A DNA stretch of 64,000 nt, taken from contig NZ_JAWLJU010000002.1 of assembly GCF_037120705.1 (NCBI RefSeq), positions 2,108,001 through 2,172,000 of the forward strand, written 5' to 3'. Made by a program: the position numbers and the translations under genes. This document shows positions 45,290-55,159 of this stretch, one piece after another. Within the stretch, counting starts at the first letter, position 1. Each line of letters begins with the position of its first letter. The DNA comes from Pseudoalteromonas sp. UG3-2. Lineage in GTDB: Bacteria; Pseudomonadota; Gammaproteobacteria; Enterobacterales; Alteromonadaceae. The notes beneath the pieces are model-generated. The model was not told the origin of the DNA, made no database searches, and was given only the letters and a program-made list of their open reading frames with translations.

Positions 45290-48200
45290 ATGTCTTTTTT
45301 GAAATCACCTTTGGCCGCTGCTATTGGTGCCGCCGTACTTGGCTTTACCCAGCCAACCATGGCCACAGAAGCCGCAGCTAATACACAAGTTGAAGAGCAA
45401 TCTGAGCAGGGTTGGGACGTACTCAACCCGCCGGGTGAGAAACAAACGATCACCATCGACACCAATGAAACCACCTGGAGTAACCTCGATGTTAGTCCAG
45501 ATGGCAAACACATCATTTTTGACATGTTGGGCGACTTATATGTCATGCCTATCTCTGGTGGTAAAGCAACAGCACTCACCAACGACAGAGCATGGAATTT
45601 CCAACCAAAGTTTTCTCCAGATGGCTCTAAAATTGCCTTTATTTCTGACCGTGAAGGCGCTGAAAACCTGTGGGTTATGGATGTCGATGGCAGCAATATG
45701 CGCAAGGTTTCTGACGAAACCCATAACTTGCTACACAACCCAGCTTGGTCTCCAGACGGTCAGTATATTGCCGTTAAACAAGGGCAAGTAACCGGTCGTA
45801 CTATTCCTGGTGGCTCTATTCGCATGTACCACATTTCAGGTGGTAAAGGCGTATTGGTACGCGAGCGTTTACATGGCGCTAAATCACAGAAAAATATCGC
45901 AGAGCCGGCCTTTTCCACCGACGGCACAAAAATTTATTACTCAGTAGATGCCACTCCAGGCGTACGTTGGGAATACAACAAAAACGCCATGGAATCGGTA
46001 TTTGAGATCCGCGCTTGGGACTTAGCCACTGGTGAAGAAGAAACCGTGATCCGCGGCTCAGGTGGTGCAATTCGCCCAACACCAAGTCCTGATGGCGACT
46101 CTATTGCATTCGTTAAGCGCATCGAGAATGGCAAAGAAATGCAAAGCGCCCTTTATATCAAAGATTTAAAGTCGGGCATTGAAACCGAAGTGTTTGCGGG
46201 ATTAGACCGCGACCTGCAAGAGGCCAATGGCGCGCAAGGTAACACACCAGCATTTGCTTATACCCCAGATAGCAAAGCGCTGGTATTTTGGGCCGATGGT
46301 ACATTCCACAAAGTAGACATTGCCAGCAAGCAAGTCACGGCTATTCCAACTCGCGTTGTTGCAGAGAAGCAAATTACTCCAGCGCTTAAGTTTGCCGTCG
46401 ATGTGGCTCCAGATACCTTTAAAGTAAAACTGGCACGCTGGTCGCAGTTATCACCAGACGGCAGCACAGCCCTTTTCCAAGCTCTGGGTTATTTATATGT
46501 TAAAGACATCGATTCTGGTGAAGTAAAACGTGTCACAGAGCAAAACGAACACTTTGAGTTCTACCCTAGCTTTTCACGTGATGGCAAACACATCGTTTAC
46601 ACCACTTGGGATGATCAAGACTTAGGTGCCGTGCGCATTGTGTCTGCCAAAGGTGGTGAAGGCCGCGTCATTACTGCCGAGCCGGGTCATTACATTAACC
46701 CTAGCTTCTCACCCGATGGCAAAAACGTGATCTACCGTAAGGTCACCGGTGGTTACCTGCTTAGTGGCGACTGGTCTATGGAACCGGGGATCTACATCAC
46801 CAGTGCCAAAGGCGGTGAAGCCAAACGCATCATCAAAAATGGCGATAACCCACACTTTGGTGCCAACTCAGAGCGCATTTACTTTAGCACCATGAGCAGT
46901 AGCACCAGCCGCGAATTGAAGTCGGTGGATCTTAATGGCCAACAGGAGCGCTCACACTTTAAGGGTGAGTACATCTTTGATTATCGCGTTTCGCCAGATG
47001 GTAACTACGTTGCCTTTATCGAAAACTTCAACACCTTTGTTGCACCCTTTACCAGCACCGGTAAAACCTTGTCGATTAACAAAGGCAGCAAGTCCTTCCC
47101 AGTCAAGCAAGTGTCGAAATATTCAGGCGACTTCTTAAACTGGAAAGCCGACAGCAGCGCCTTAACTTGGGCGTTTGGTCCAACCCTTTATCAGCGCAAA
47201 CTAACGGATACGTTCGCTTTCTTAGAAGGTGCGGCAGATGACGTGGATGAGTTAACTGCTAAAGGTATCGATCTTAGCTTCGAACAAGACGCCGACAAGC
47301 CAGAAGGCATGATTGCACTGGTCGGCGGTAAAGTGGTTACCATGCGTAATGCCGAAGAAGAGCAGGAAATCATTAACGATGGTGTGGTATTAATCAAAGA
47401 AAACCGCATTGTTGCAGTTGGCACCCGCAGTGACGTCGAGATCCCAAGCACAGCAAACGTCATGGATATTACAGGCAAAACAGTGATCCCTGGCCTTGTT
47501 GATGCTCACGCCCATGGCAGCTATGGTAGCCGTAATCTACAACCAGAGCAAAACTGGAACCAGTTCTCCAATGTCAGCTTTGGTGTGACTACCATTCACG
47601 ATCCATCGAATGACTCTAACGAAGTCTTCTCTATGGCCGAGTTACAGCGTGCTGGATTAACCGTTGCACCGCGTATCTACTCGGTGGGACGTATTTTATA
47701 TGCCGGTAATGCACCGGGTTATAAAACTCCAATCAATAACCTAGAAGATGCCCAATTCCATGTAAAACGTCTAAAGGACGCAGGCGCAATCTCAGTTAAA
47801 AGTTATAACCACCCTCGCCGTGATACCCGTCAGCAGGTGCTAGAAGCGGCGAAAGAGATGGAGATCATGGTAGTACCAGAGGGCGGCTCGAAGTTCCAGC
47901 AAAACATGAATATGATCATCGATGGTCATACCGGCTTAGAGCACGCGCTACCGATCCCAAATATTTACTCGGACGTGGTACAAATGTGGAGCCAGACAAA
48001 AGCAGGCTTTACGCCAACGTTTAATGTTGCCTATGGCGGCATTAAAGGCGAAGACTACTTCTATGACACCACCGAAGTATGGAAAAACGAGCGCTTAACC
48101 AGCTTTGTTCCAGATTACATTCTAAACCCGCGTTCTATTCGTCGTGAGAAGGCACCTGAGCACCACTACAATCACATCAACGCGGCAAAATCGGCGAAGC

Positions 48201-48628
48201 AATTGCGCGATAAAGGCGTAACGGTTCATATTGGTGCCCATGGTCAGCGTGAAGGCTTGGGTGCGCACTGGGAGCTGTGGTCAATGGCACAAGGCGGCTT
48301 TACCCCCTGGGAAGCACTGCGCAGCGGTACCATTGATGGCGCCAAATATCTGGCCATGGACCACGATATTGGTACTATCGAAAAAGGTAAGTTGGCTGAC
48401 TTAGTGATTATTGATGGTGACGTATTAAATGATATTCGCGAGTCAGAAAAAGTCGCTTACACCGTGCTTAATGGCCGTGTTTATGACGCAGCTACCATGA
48501 ATGAAGTGGGCAACTACGACCGTAAACGCCAGCCATTCTTCTTTGAAAATGGTAATAAAACACCGATGCATTCAGCAACAGAAGCATACATGGAAGAAAA
48601 GGCGCACAAATATCATTGGAAACACTAA
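45290..48628 (+). CDS. Secreted PD40/TolB-like propeller fused to amidohydrolase
   Basis: 1112 residues with a signal peptide (about 1-25, TMA-TE). Residues ~55-650 hold repeated WD40-like PD40 units (VSPDGKHIIFDMLGDLYV, FSPDGSKIAFISDREG, FSPDGKNVIYRK). Residues ~675-1110 form an amidohydrolase with the metal motif DAHAHG (H740, H742), IDGHTGLEH, VHIGAHGQREGLGAHWE and the closing EKGKLADLVIIDGDVL. It is probably periplasmic or extracellular, acting on an amide or cyclic compound such as a peptide-derived substrate; the exact substrate is not known. A strong terminator follows. Confidence 0.88.
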   Translation: MSFLKSPLAAAIGAAVLGFTQPTMATEAAANTQVEEQSEQGWDVLNPPGEKQTITIDTNETTWSNLDVSPDGKHIIFDMLGDLYVMPISGGKATALTNDRAWNFQPKFSPDGSKIAFISDREGAENLWVMDVDGSNMRKVSDETHNLLHNPAWSPDGQYIAVKQGQVTGRTIPGGSIRMYHISGGKGVLVRERLHGAKSQKNIAEPAFSTDGTKIYYSVDATPGVRWEYNKNAMESVFEIRAWDLATGEEETVIRGSGGAIRPTPSPDGDSIAFVKRIENGKEMQSALYIKDLKSGIETEVFAGLDRDLQEANGAQGNTPAFAYTPDSKALVFWADGTFHKVDIASKQVTAIPTRVVAEKQITPALKFAVDVAPDTFKVKLARWSQLSPDGSTALFQALGYLYVKDIDSGEVKRVTEQNEHFEFYPSFSRDGKHIVYTTWDDQDLGAVRIVSAKGGEGRVITAEPGHYINPSFSPDGKNVIYRKVTGGYLLSGDWSMEPGIYITSAKGGEAKRIIKNGDNPHFGANSERIYFSTMSSSTSRELKSVDLNGQQERSHFKGEYIFDYRVSPDGNYVAFIENFNTFVAPFTSTGKTLSINKGSKSFPVKQVSKYSGDFLNWKADSSALTWAFGPTLYQRKLTDTFAFLEGAADDVDELTAKGIDLSFEQDADKPEGMIALVGGKVVTMRNAEEEQEIINDGVVLIKENRIVAVGTRSDVEIPSTANVMDITGKTVIPGLVDAHAHGSYGSRNLQPEQNWNQFSNVSFGVTTIHDPSNDSNEVFSMAELQRAGLTVAPRIYSVGRILYAGNAPGYKTPINNLEDAQFHVKRLKDAGAISVKSYNHPRRDTRQQVLEAAKEMEIMVVPEGGSKFQQNMNMIIDGHTGLEHALPIPNIYSDVVQMWSQTKAGFTPTFNVAYGGIKGEDYFYDTTEVWKNERLTSFVPDYILNPRSIRREKAPEHHYNHINAAKSAKQLRDKGVTVHIGAHGQREGLGAHWELWSMAQGGFTPWEALRSGTIDGAKYLAMDHDIGTIEKGKLADLVIIDGDVLNDIRESEKVAYTVLNGRVYDAATMNEVGNYDRKRQPFFFENGNKTPMHSATEAYMEEKAHKYHWKH

Positions 48629-48655
48629 TTAATCCCATTGGATAATTAGCTTTAC

Positions 48656-48686
48656 AAGCCCAGCGAAAATATTCGCTGGGCTTTTT
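48656..48686 (+). terminator. Rho-independent terminator
   Basis: Perfect 12-bp stem AAGCCCAGCGAA (48656-48667), loop AATA, TTCGCTGGGCTT (48672-48683), then a T-rich run. Ends the amidohydrolase transcript. Confidence 0.92.
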
Positions 48687-48751
48687 ATTTTGACTAGATT
48701 TTAACCGTTAGTGTTCTATGCTGTTATGGATACGTCGCAGTAACAGGGAAA

Positions 48752-51700
48752 ATGGTTATGTCTTTTATCACGCGTTTTTTTAATTCTCTTAATCTTTCCA
48801 AAAAATTGATCAGTGCTTTTTTACTGGTTGCTATGGTGCCCTTAGTGGTGCTGATTGCCATTGCTATCAACACCGCCTCAAATGCCATGAGTCAGCAAAT
48901 ATATTCTCAACTTGGTAGCATCAGCGAAGTAAAAAAAAGTGCGGTGCAACGCTACTTTCAAGGCGTTGAAAACAACCTCACTGCATTGACCCAAAATCCA
49001 ATGTTGCCAATGATTGCGGCAGAATTTATCGATAGTTTTGCCGAGGTGACGCCAGAGCCAAACTCACAATCGCTAGCACGCTATTACCGTGAGACTTTTA
49101 CGCCAAAGTTTAACGCCGAAAATCAAAATAGTATCGACACAGATAACCTACTCACTGCCTTGTCTGGCAGTGCCACAGCCCTACAAAACCGCTATTTAGC
49201 CAATAGTCCCTATCCGATTGGCGAAAAGCATCAGTATCTCGAAACAGGCCATTTTGATAATTATGATTTAGCCCACCAGAGCTATCATAACTACTTTGTT
49301 AACATGGCTAAAACCTATGATTTTTATGATATTTTTATTATTGATAGCCAGTCAGGAAATATCGTTTACTCGGTTTACAAAGAGGTGGACTTTGCCACTT
49401 CTTTGGCAACGGGGCCTTTTGCTGACAGTAATTTAGCGTCCCTTTACCAACAACTTAAATCACAAACGGATGCCACGGTTACTGGATTTGCTGACTATCA
49501 ACAATACCTGCCCTCGTACAACGCGCCAGCCAGTTTTATCGGCAAACCCATCGTCAATAATGGCGAAGTGGTTGCCATCATTGCAGTGCAGCTCTCAATT
49601 GATGCCATTAATGCCATTATGACCGAGCGCGAAGGGCTAGGAGACAGTGGTGAAACCTACCTAGTTGGGCCCGATAAATTGATGCGCTCCGACTCCTTTT
49701 TAGACCCACAACAACGCTCAGTGGTTAACTCTTTTAAAAACCCACAACAAGGTGAAGTCGACACACTCGCGGTCAATGAAGCGTTAGCTCAGCGCTCAGG
49801 GCAACAAATTATTGCCGATTACAATGGTGCTCAAGTCTTGTCCGCCTATACCCCTGTCCGCGTTTTTGATAAATACTGGGCATTGGTCGCCGAAATCGAC
49901 GAAGCTGAAGCCTTTGCCTCTGTGGCGGCACTATCTCAATACCTAATTGTGGTATTAGTGGCTGCGGCCATTGTGGTGTGTGCTATTGCTTTTTGGTTTT
50001 CCAAGACCTTAAGTAAGCCTGTTATTCAATTGGTTAACACCATGCAGGCGGTGGAGCAAAGAGGTGACTTCAGCTTGCGAGCACCGGTTCATAACCACGA
50101 TGAAATAGGCAACAGTGCTGCAGCATTTAATTCACTGCTCGAGGCTCTGCAGCAATCCTTAAGTGAAACCAACCGGGTGATGGATAAAATGGCAGCGGGT
50201 AAGTTTGATGACCGCATTAATGTCTCTTGTCGCGGAGAGCTAGATACCCTAAAACAATCCACAAACCACTGTGCCAGCACCCTGAGTAAAGCCATTGCTG
50301 GGCTCAATCAAATCTCGCTCGATATGGCCAGTGGCCGCTTTGATACCCGCCTTGACGTGGCCATGTCGGGCGACCTTGACGACTTGAAAAACAACCTTAA
50401 TCAATCGCTAGGCTCTCTCGATGCCACCATGAATGGCATAGTGCATGTGATGAATAACGTCGAGCAAGGCAACTTTAAAGAGCAAGTGAGTGTCGCCGCG
50501 CAAGGGAAGCTCGCGCAATTAAAAGACGCAGTAAATAATTCCGTTGCTGGCCTAAGCCTAGCAATTGATGGCATCAGTGAAGTTATGGCGGCCCTGCGCC
50601 AAGGCGACTTTGCGGCGCAACTCGATGCCCCACTGAGCGGCCAACTGGATGAGTTAAAACAAGATATCAACTCCAGTATGGCGAATTTAGATAATGTTAT
50701 GCAAGACATTGGCACGGTCATGGCCGCGGTCAGTGACGGCGATTTTAAACAGCAAATAACCACCACAGCCAACGGTCAATTGGCACAACTCAGAGATAAT
50801 ATTAATGTTTCTATAGCCGCCGTGGATGGTGCCATTTCAGAAATTTCGAGCGTTATGATGGCCATCAGTCATGGTCGTTTTGACCGGGTTATCGAGTCTA
50901 ATATGGCGGGGCAGCTGAACAGCTTAAAAGTTGATATTAACCGCTCAGTCAATAACCTAGAACAAGTCATTGCCGAACTCGGAAATGTTATGTCGGCGAT
51001 GTCTGAAGGGGACTTTGAGCACACCATCGAGCTGGAGTTGCAAGGCCAATTATTGCAACTCAAGCTCGACGTCAATGATTCAACTCGGCAAGTTGCCACA
51101 GCCATCAGTGAGGTCAGTAACGTGCTTAGTGCCATCGCCTTGGGCGATCTGAGTCGTCACGTTGAAGGGCAATATTCCGGGGTATTTGCCGCACTTAAAA
51201 ATGACACCAACGCCACCATAGACAAGCTGACAGAGGTTATCCAAGGGATCCAAAGTGCTGCCAACTATGTTTCACAAAGTGCCGGTGAAATCGCGGCTAG
51301 CAATACCGAAATAAGCCAGCGCACTGAAGAGCAGGCCGCCAATTTAGAAGAAGCTAGCGCCAGCACCGCCAATATGCTTGAAGAATTGACCAAAGTCTCG
51401 AACCAAGCCAGTGATGCGGTAGGCTTGGCACACAACACGGAAAGCATTGCCAAAGAAGGGGGTCAACTCTCTGAGCAAACAGTGGCAGCCATTGGTGAAG
51501 TCAATAAAGCCAGCAAAGACATCAATGAAATTGTCTCGGTGATTGATGGCCTGGCTTTTCAAACTAACTTATTGGCACTGAATGCCGCAGTAGAAGCGGC
51601 TCGTGCAGGAGAAAATGGCCGTGGTTTTGCCGTGGTTGCCAACGAGGTCCGCGAGCTTGCAGGGCGCAGCGCCACTTCGGCCAAACAAATCAAAGACATT

Positions 51701-52051
51701 ATTGGCAATAGCAACGCTAAGGTAGAGCAAGGCACTGAACTTGCCAATGACTCTGGCGCAAAATTACAGCAGATCATGCAAGCCGTTAGCGATGTGAATC
51801 ACAATATTGTCAAAATTAATGACTCTACTTCCATGCAACAACAGGCCATAAAAGAAGTTGATATTGTGGTACAGCGACTCACCGATCTTATCCAAGAGAA
51901 CTCGGCCATTACCGAAGAAACCATGGCGGCCGCTAAGCAAATGGCAGATCAAGCTAAAGCGATGCAAGCGCAATTAAGCTACTTCAACCTCGATGGCTCG
52001 GTTAGCGCCACTAAAACGGAACTGCTGGTACATCAATTTAACGCCTCCTAG
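48752..52051 (+). CDS. Methyl-accepting chemotaxis protein with poly-HAMP array
   Basis: 1099 residues, about twice the usual receptor. A membrane helix (about 18-38), a periplasmic dCache-type sensor (about 40-395) and a second helix (about 397-418) are followed by a canonical HAMP (about 420-475). Then come eight further HAMP-like units to about residue 830, spaced by 45 residues where I counted, each with a G-[KRND]-[FL] turn (GKFDD, GRFDT, GNFKE, GDFAA, GDFKQ, GRFDR, GDFEH, GDLSR). The signalling hairpin tip [28 protein letters not shown] is intact. There is no CheR-docking pentapeptide at the C-terminus (ends HQFNAS). Ligand unknown. No che genes are adjacent. Confidence 0.93.
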   Translation: MVMSFITRFFNSLNLSKKLISAFLLVAMVPLVVLIAIAINTASNAMSQQIYSQLGSISEVKKSAVQRYFQGVENNLTALTQNPMLPMIAAEFIDSFAEVTPEPNSQSLARYYRETFTPKFNAENQNSIDTDNLLTALSGSATALQNRYLANSPYPIGEKHQYLETGHFDNYDLAHQSYHNYFVNMAKTYDFYDIFIIDSQSGNIVYSVYKEVDFATSLATGPFADSNLASLYQQLKSQTDATVTGFADYQQYLPSYNAPASFIGKPIVNNGEVVAIIAVQLSIDAINAIMTEREGLGDSGETYLVGPDKLMRSDSFLDPQQRSVVNSFKNPQQGEVDTLAVNEALAQRSGQQIIADYNGAQVLSAYTPVRVFDKYWALVAEIDEAEAFASVAALSQYLIVVLVAAAIVVCAIAFWFSKTLSKPVIQLVNTMQAVEQRGDFSLRAPVHNHDEIGNSAAAFNSLLEALQQSLSETNRVMDKMAAGKFDDRINVSCRGELDTLKQSTNHCASTLSKAIAGLNQISLDMASGRFDTRLDVAMSGDLDDLKNNLNQSLGSLDATMNGIVHVMNNVEQGNFKEQVSVAAQGKLAQLKDAVNNSVAGLSLAIDGISEVMAALRQGDFAAQLDAPLSGQLDELKQDINSSMANLDNVMQDIGTVMAAVSDGDFKQQITTTANGQLAQLRDNINVSIAAVDGAISEISSVMMAISHGRFDRVIESNMAGQLNSLKVDINRSVNNLEQVIAELGNVMSAMSEGDFEHTIELELQGQLLQLKLDVNDSTRQVATAISEVSNVLSAIALGDLSRHVEGQYSGVFAALKNDTNATIDKLTEVIQGIQSAANYVSQSAGEIAASNTEISQRTEEQAANLEEASASTANMLEELTKVSNQASDAVGLAHNTESIAKEGGQLSEQTVAAIGEVNKASKDINEIVSVIDGLAFQTNLLALNAAVEAARAGENGRGFAVVANEVRELAGRSATSAKQIKDIIGNSNAKVEQGTELANDSGAKLQQIMQAVSDVNHNIVKINDSTSMQQQAIKEVDIVVQRLTDLIQENSAITEETMAAAKQMADQAKAMQAQLSYFNLDGSVSATKTELLVHQFNAS

Positions 52052-52066
52052 CGCCAACACTGAATA

Positions 52067-52852
52067 CTAGCCAAGGGTGAAGGGATCAGCATCGCGGTGA
52101 GCGGGAAACTTGTGCCGGTAACTTTGCAGCTCTTTTTTATGTAGAGTTATGGTGCATACCCCTTGTTGATGATCGGCTACCTGAGTAATGCGCTTGCCCT
52201 TGTAATCGAACGCTTGGGTTCCACCATCGTGAGCGATGCCATTACCGTCGGTGCCAATACGGTTCACCGCCAGTACATAACTCTGATTCTCTATCGCCCG
52301 AGCGGCCAACAGAGTATCCCAGTGAGAGCGCCTTGCTGCAGGCCAGTTGGCAATGTTTATCATTACGTCATAGTCGCCTTGGTTTCGTTGGAATACAGGG
52401 AACCTTAAGTCATAGCAAACTTGCGGTAAAAAGCTAAACCCCTTGATATTGAATAACGTTCTCGACGCTCCAGGGTCAATGAAGTCCCCCTCTTTTCCAA
52501 GACAAAATAAGTGACGTTTGTCATAAACGACAAACTCTTGATTGGGCCAACAGCAATAGAAACGGTTAAATTTTTTCCCTTTATGCGAAACCAACACAGA
52601 ACCGCCAACAACACTGTTAAGCGCTTGTGCTTGCCCTGCTAACCACTGAAAAATTGGCCCCTGATGCGGTTCTTTAATATCACACTCAACGGCAAAGCCA
52701 GTTGCAAACGTCTCTGGCAGTAAAATCAAATCAAAGCCACTTAGAGAGCTTAGTTGCTTAGCAAAATGTGAGAGGTTTTGCTCAACTTGGAGCCAAGCAA
52801 TATCACTTTGAATTAGAGCGATCTTTAATGTGTCTTGCGATAATGAAGGCAT
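52067..52852 (-). CDS. Nitrilase-superfamily omega-amidase (YafV-like)
   Basis: 261 residues. The Glu-Lys-Cys triad is visible: Glu in LLPETFATGF (about 46), Lys in YDKRHLF (about 110) and Cys in PQVCYDLRFP (about 144). The order and the WPAARRSHWDTLLAARAIENQSY block fit omega-amidase/YafV, which hydrolyses alpha-ketoglutaramate or related amides in methionine salvage. It ends 15 bases from the chemoreceptor stop, converging. Confidence 0.88.
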   Translation of the reverse strand: MPSLSQDTLKIALIQSDIAWLQVEQNLSHFAKQLSSLSGFDLILLPETFATGFAVECDIKEPHQGPIFQWLAGQAQALNSVVGGSVLVSHKGKKFNRFYCCWPNQEFVVYDKRHLFCLGKEGDFIDPGASRTLFNIKGFSFLPQVCYDLRFPVFQRNQGDYDVMINIANWPAARRSHWDTLLAARAIENQSYVLAVNRIGTDGNGIAHDGGTQAFDYKGKRITQVADHQQGVCTITLHKKELQSYRHKFPAHRDADPFTLG

Positions 52853-53007
52853 CAGTGCTCCTTAAATACTATGCAATTTAGGCCAGCCTCAGCTTGTGAC
52901 AGCATGATTTCTAATACAGCATAGCAAATCGGTTGCTGCCGCCGCAAAGAAGTTAAATTAGTAATATGCTAGCGCCAAGGCGGAGCACACCTCAGCGCTT
53001 ATTGTAG

Positions 53008-54957
53008 TCAAAGGGTTAAGTGTTGCTGTAAAAAAGCCAGCACTCTTTCATAATATTCAGTTCGGTGTTTCGGCTTATAAAATCCATGACCCTCGTTCTC
53101 TAACAACATATATTCATAGGGGTGATTTGCCTCTTTAAGGGAGCTAATTAGCGATTCAGCCTGCTCGATAGGTGCTCGTTGATCGTCTCCCCCATGTACC
53201 ACTAAGACTGGCGCCTTTAGCTTATCGATATGAAATACAGGAGAGAAAGCTTTTAGCTGTTGTTGATCCTTACCTAAGACTTGCGTTAAGTAGCGCTGCC
53301 CTCGCTTGCGGTCTGCGACATCCCCTTCTTCAAACATCAGGGGTAAGTCATAAACTCCCACTACACCTATGGCGCACTTAAACAGATCGGGTTCAATTAT
53401 CGAGCTTTGGAGTGCTGAGTAACCACCGAAGCTTGCGCCCATGATGCAGATATTGTTAGGGTCGGCAAAGCCCTGCGCTACAACATGCTTGGTTGCATCA
53501 ATGATGTCATATTGAATTTCAGCTCCCCACTTTTTATGGCCAGCGTGCTCAAAGCTGCGCCCGTATCCACCTGAACCTCTAAAGTTAACTTTTAACACCG
53601 CTATACCTCTATTTGCGAGTAGCTGTGCATCAGGATCGAACCCCCACCAATCTCGAGGACCGTGAGGGCCACCGTGAGGCATAACCACCAGCGGAAGGTT
53701 TTTCGCTTCTCGGTTTTGCGGAAGAGTTAAGTACCCATGTATGGTTAATCCATCTCTAGCTTGAAAGGAAATGGGTTTTGTTGAAGCCATGTATTTCCCA
53801 TCAACCCCTTGCATTGCATGAAATAAAAATTGCAATTTCTTTTCAGTGTCATCGTAAATGTAATACGAGCCGGGGTTAGTATCACTGGAGGCCAGAATCA
53901 CTGATTTACTGCCATCTTGTGTCGTGCTTAAAAGTTGTATTTGCTCACCAGACAAAGCATTAATTAGGCTTTTTAGCCGCTTTGTCATTTTTGCATCATT
54001 ATCTATAAACGCATAGGTGGGATATCCGGGCTCCAACTCCACAGCAAATAGCTCGTGGTTTGTTTTGTCGACCCAAAGTTTTTTTGGAGAGACAATTTTA
54101 TCTTGCAGCAACTTCTCGGTTTGTCCAGTTTTTAAATTCAGCTCAAATACGCCTTCGGCTTCACCCGCTTGAGAAGCTGTAATGTAGACCTTTTCACCGC
54201 TGCGATCGAAAGTATGCAACCTAATATCAGTCAGGTTTTCCAAAACATTAAACTCTTGCCAATCAGCATTAACCTTATCTCGAATATGAATCGTTTGGTC
54301 GATATAATCATCAGTTGATAAGGACACTCTAACCTTGCCTTGATTATCAGTTAAAAAGCTAGCCATAGCTGAGGGCGAACCGGCTACTTTTCTTCTCGTC
54401 CCTCTATTTACATCGACCCTGTAGACAACTGTATGAGCATCCTTACCTCCGTTCCAAGGAATGGTGTACACCAACATATACCGCTCCTCACCAATGAGCG
54501 GATCCAAAACATAAGATATGCCGTTTACAGGAGTGGCTTTTTTTATACGCGAACCTGTTTGCATTTCTCCTTGATAGCCAACCAGATACTTACCATTCGA
54601 GCCATCAGCATCAATACCAAACAGCTCACCATGGTATTCAGGGTGGTCGCTCCAAGCCCGTAAATATAGCTTTTGTAGCACTAGGCGCTCATTATTAACC
54701 CAGTTATAGTTACCAACTTCCGCGTTGCCAGGAAACCTAACAACATTTTCGATTTTATTATTGTCTAGCCTTAAAACGACAAGACTGTTTCTACCTTCTA
54801 CTTTTGAGGTAAAGCTAAGATAGTTGCCATCAGGTGATATTTTCACTTGGGAATATTGAACCCCAGCACTAAACACTTCTACCGGTACTTGCTTAGCACT
54901 AAGTAATTGGGTGAAGACTAAAAGCCCCACAAGCATGCCAACTCTAATTATTTTCAT
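53008..54957 (-). CDS. S9 family prolyl-oligopeptidase-type peptidase
   Basis: 649 residues with a signal peptide (about 1-21). An N-terminal propeller-like region (about 30-385, with VKISPDGNYLSFTSK) precedes an alpha/beta hydrolase domain (about 400-649) with oxyanion HGGPHGPRDWW, nucleophile Ser in GASFGGYSAL, Asp in GGDDQRAP and His in NEGHGFYK. It cleaves peptides, probably in the periplasm. It is divergent from a CadC-like regulator, sharing a 200-base promoter region, so control by that regulator is plausible. Confidence 0.9.
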   Translation of the reverse strand: MKIIRVGMLVGLLVFTQLLSAKQVPVEVFSAGVQYSQVKISPDGNYLSFTSKVEGRNSLVVLRLDNNKIENVVRFPGNAEVGNYNWVNNERLVLQKLYLRAWSDHPEYHGELFGIDADGSNGKYLVGYQGEMQTGSRIKKATPVNGISYVLDPLIGEERYMLVYTIPWNGGKDAHTVVYRVDVNRGTRRKVAGSPSAMASFLTDNQGKVRVSLSTDDYIDQTIHIRDKVNADWQEFNVLENLTDIRLHTFDRSGEKVYITASQAGEAEGVFELNLKTGQTEKLLQDKIVSPKKLWVDKTNHELFAVELEPGYPTYAFIDNDAKMTKRLKSLINALSGEQIQLLSTTQDGSKSVILASSDTNPGSYYIYDDTEKKLQFLFHAMQGVDGKYMASTKPISFQARDGLTIHGYLTLPQNREAKNLPLVVMPHGGPHGPRDWWGFDPDAQLLANRGIAVLKVNFRGSGGYGRSFEHAGHKKWGAEIQYDIIDATKHVVAQGFADPNNICIMGASFGGYSALQSSIIEPDLFKCAIGVVGVYDLPLMFEEGDVADRKRGQRYLTQVLGKDQQQLKAFSPVFHIDKLKAPVLVVHGGDDQRAPIEQAESLISSLKEANHPYEYMLLENEGHGFYKPKHRTEYYERVLAFLQQHLTL

Positions 54958-55159
54958 CGATATATCCTTAAATCTTTTTCGTATTCATTCCAGAACATAA
55001 ACTCAAGTTAAACGTACCTAATTTAAAGAAACAGTGCTAACAAAGCAAATTTTTTTATATAAAAAATACCTTTTATTAACCAACGTAAACAAAGGAAAAA
55101 AAGCCTTTATTTTTTGGTACTATTTCACTCATAAAGTTATATTGTTATTCGGTAGTAGC

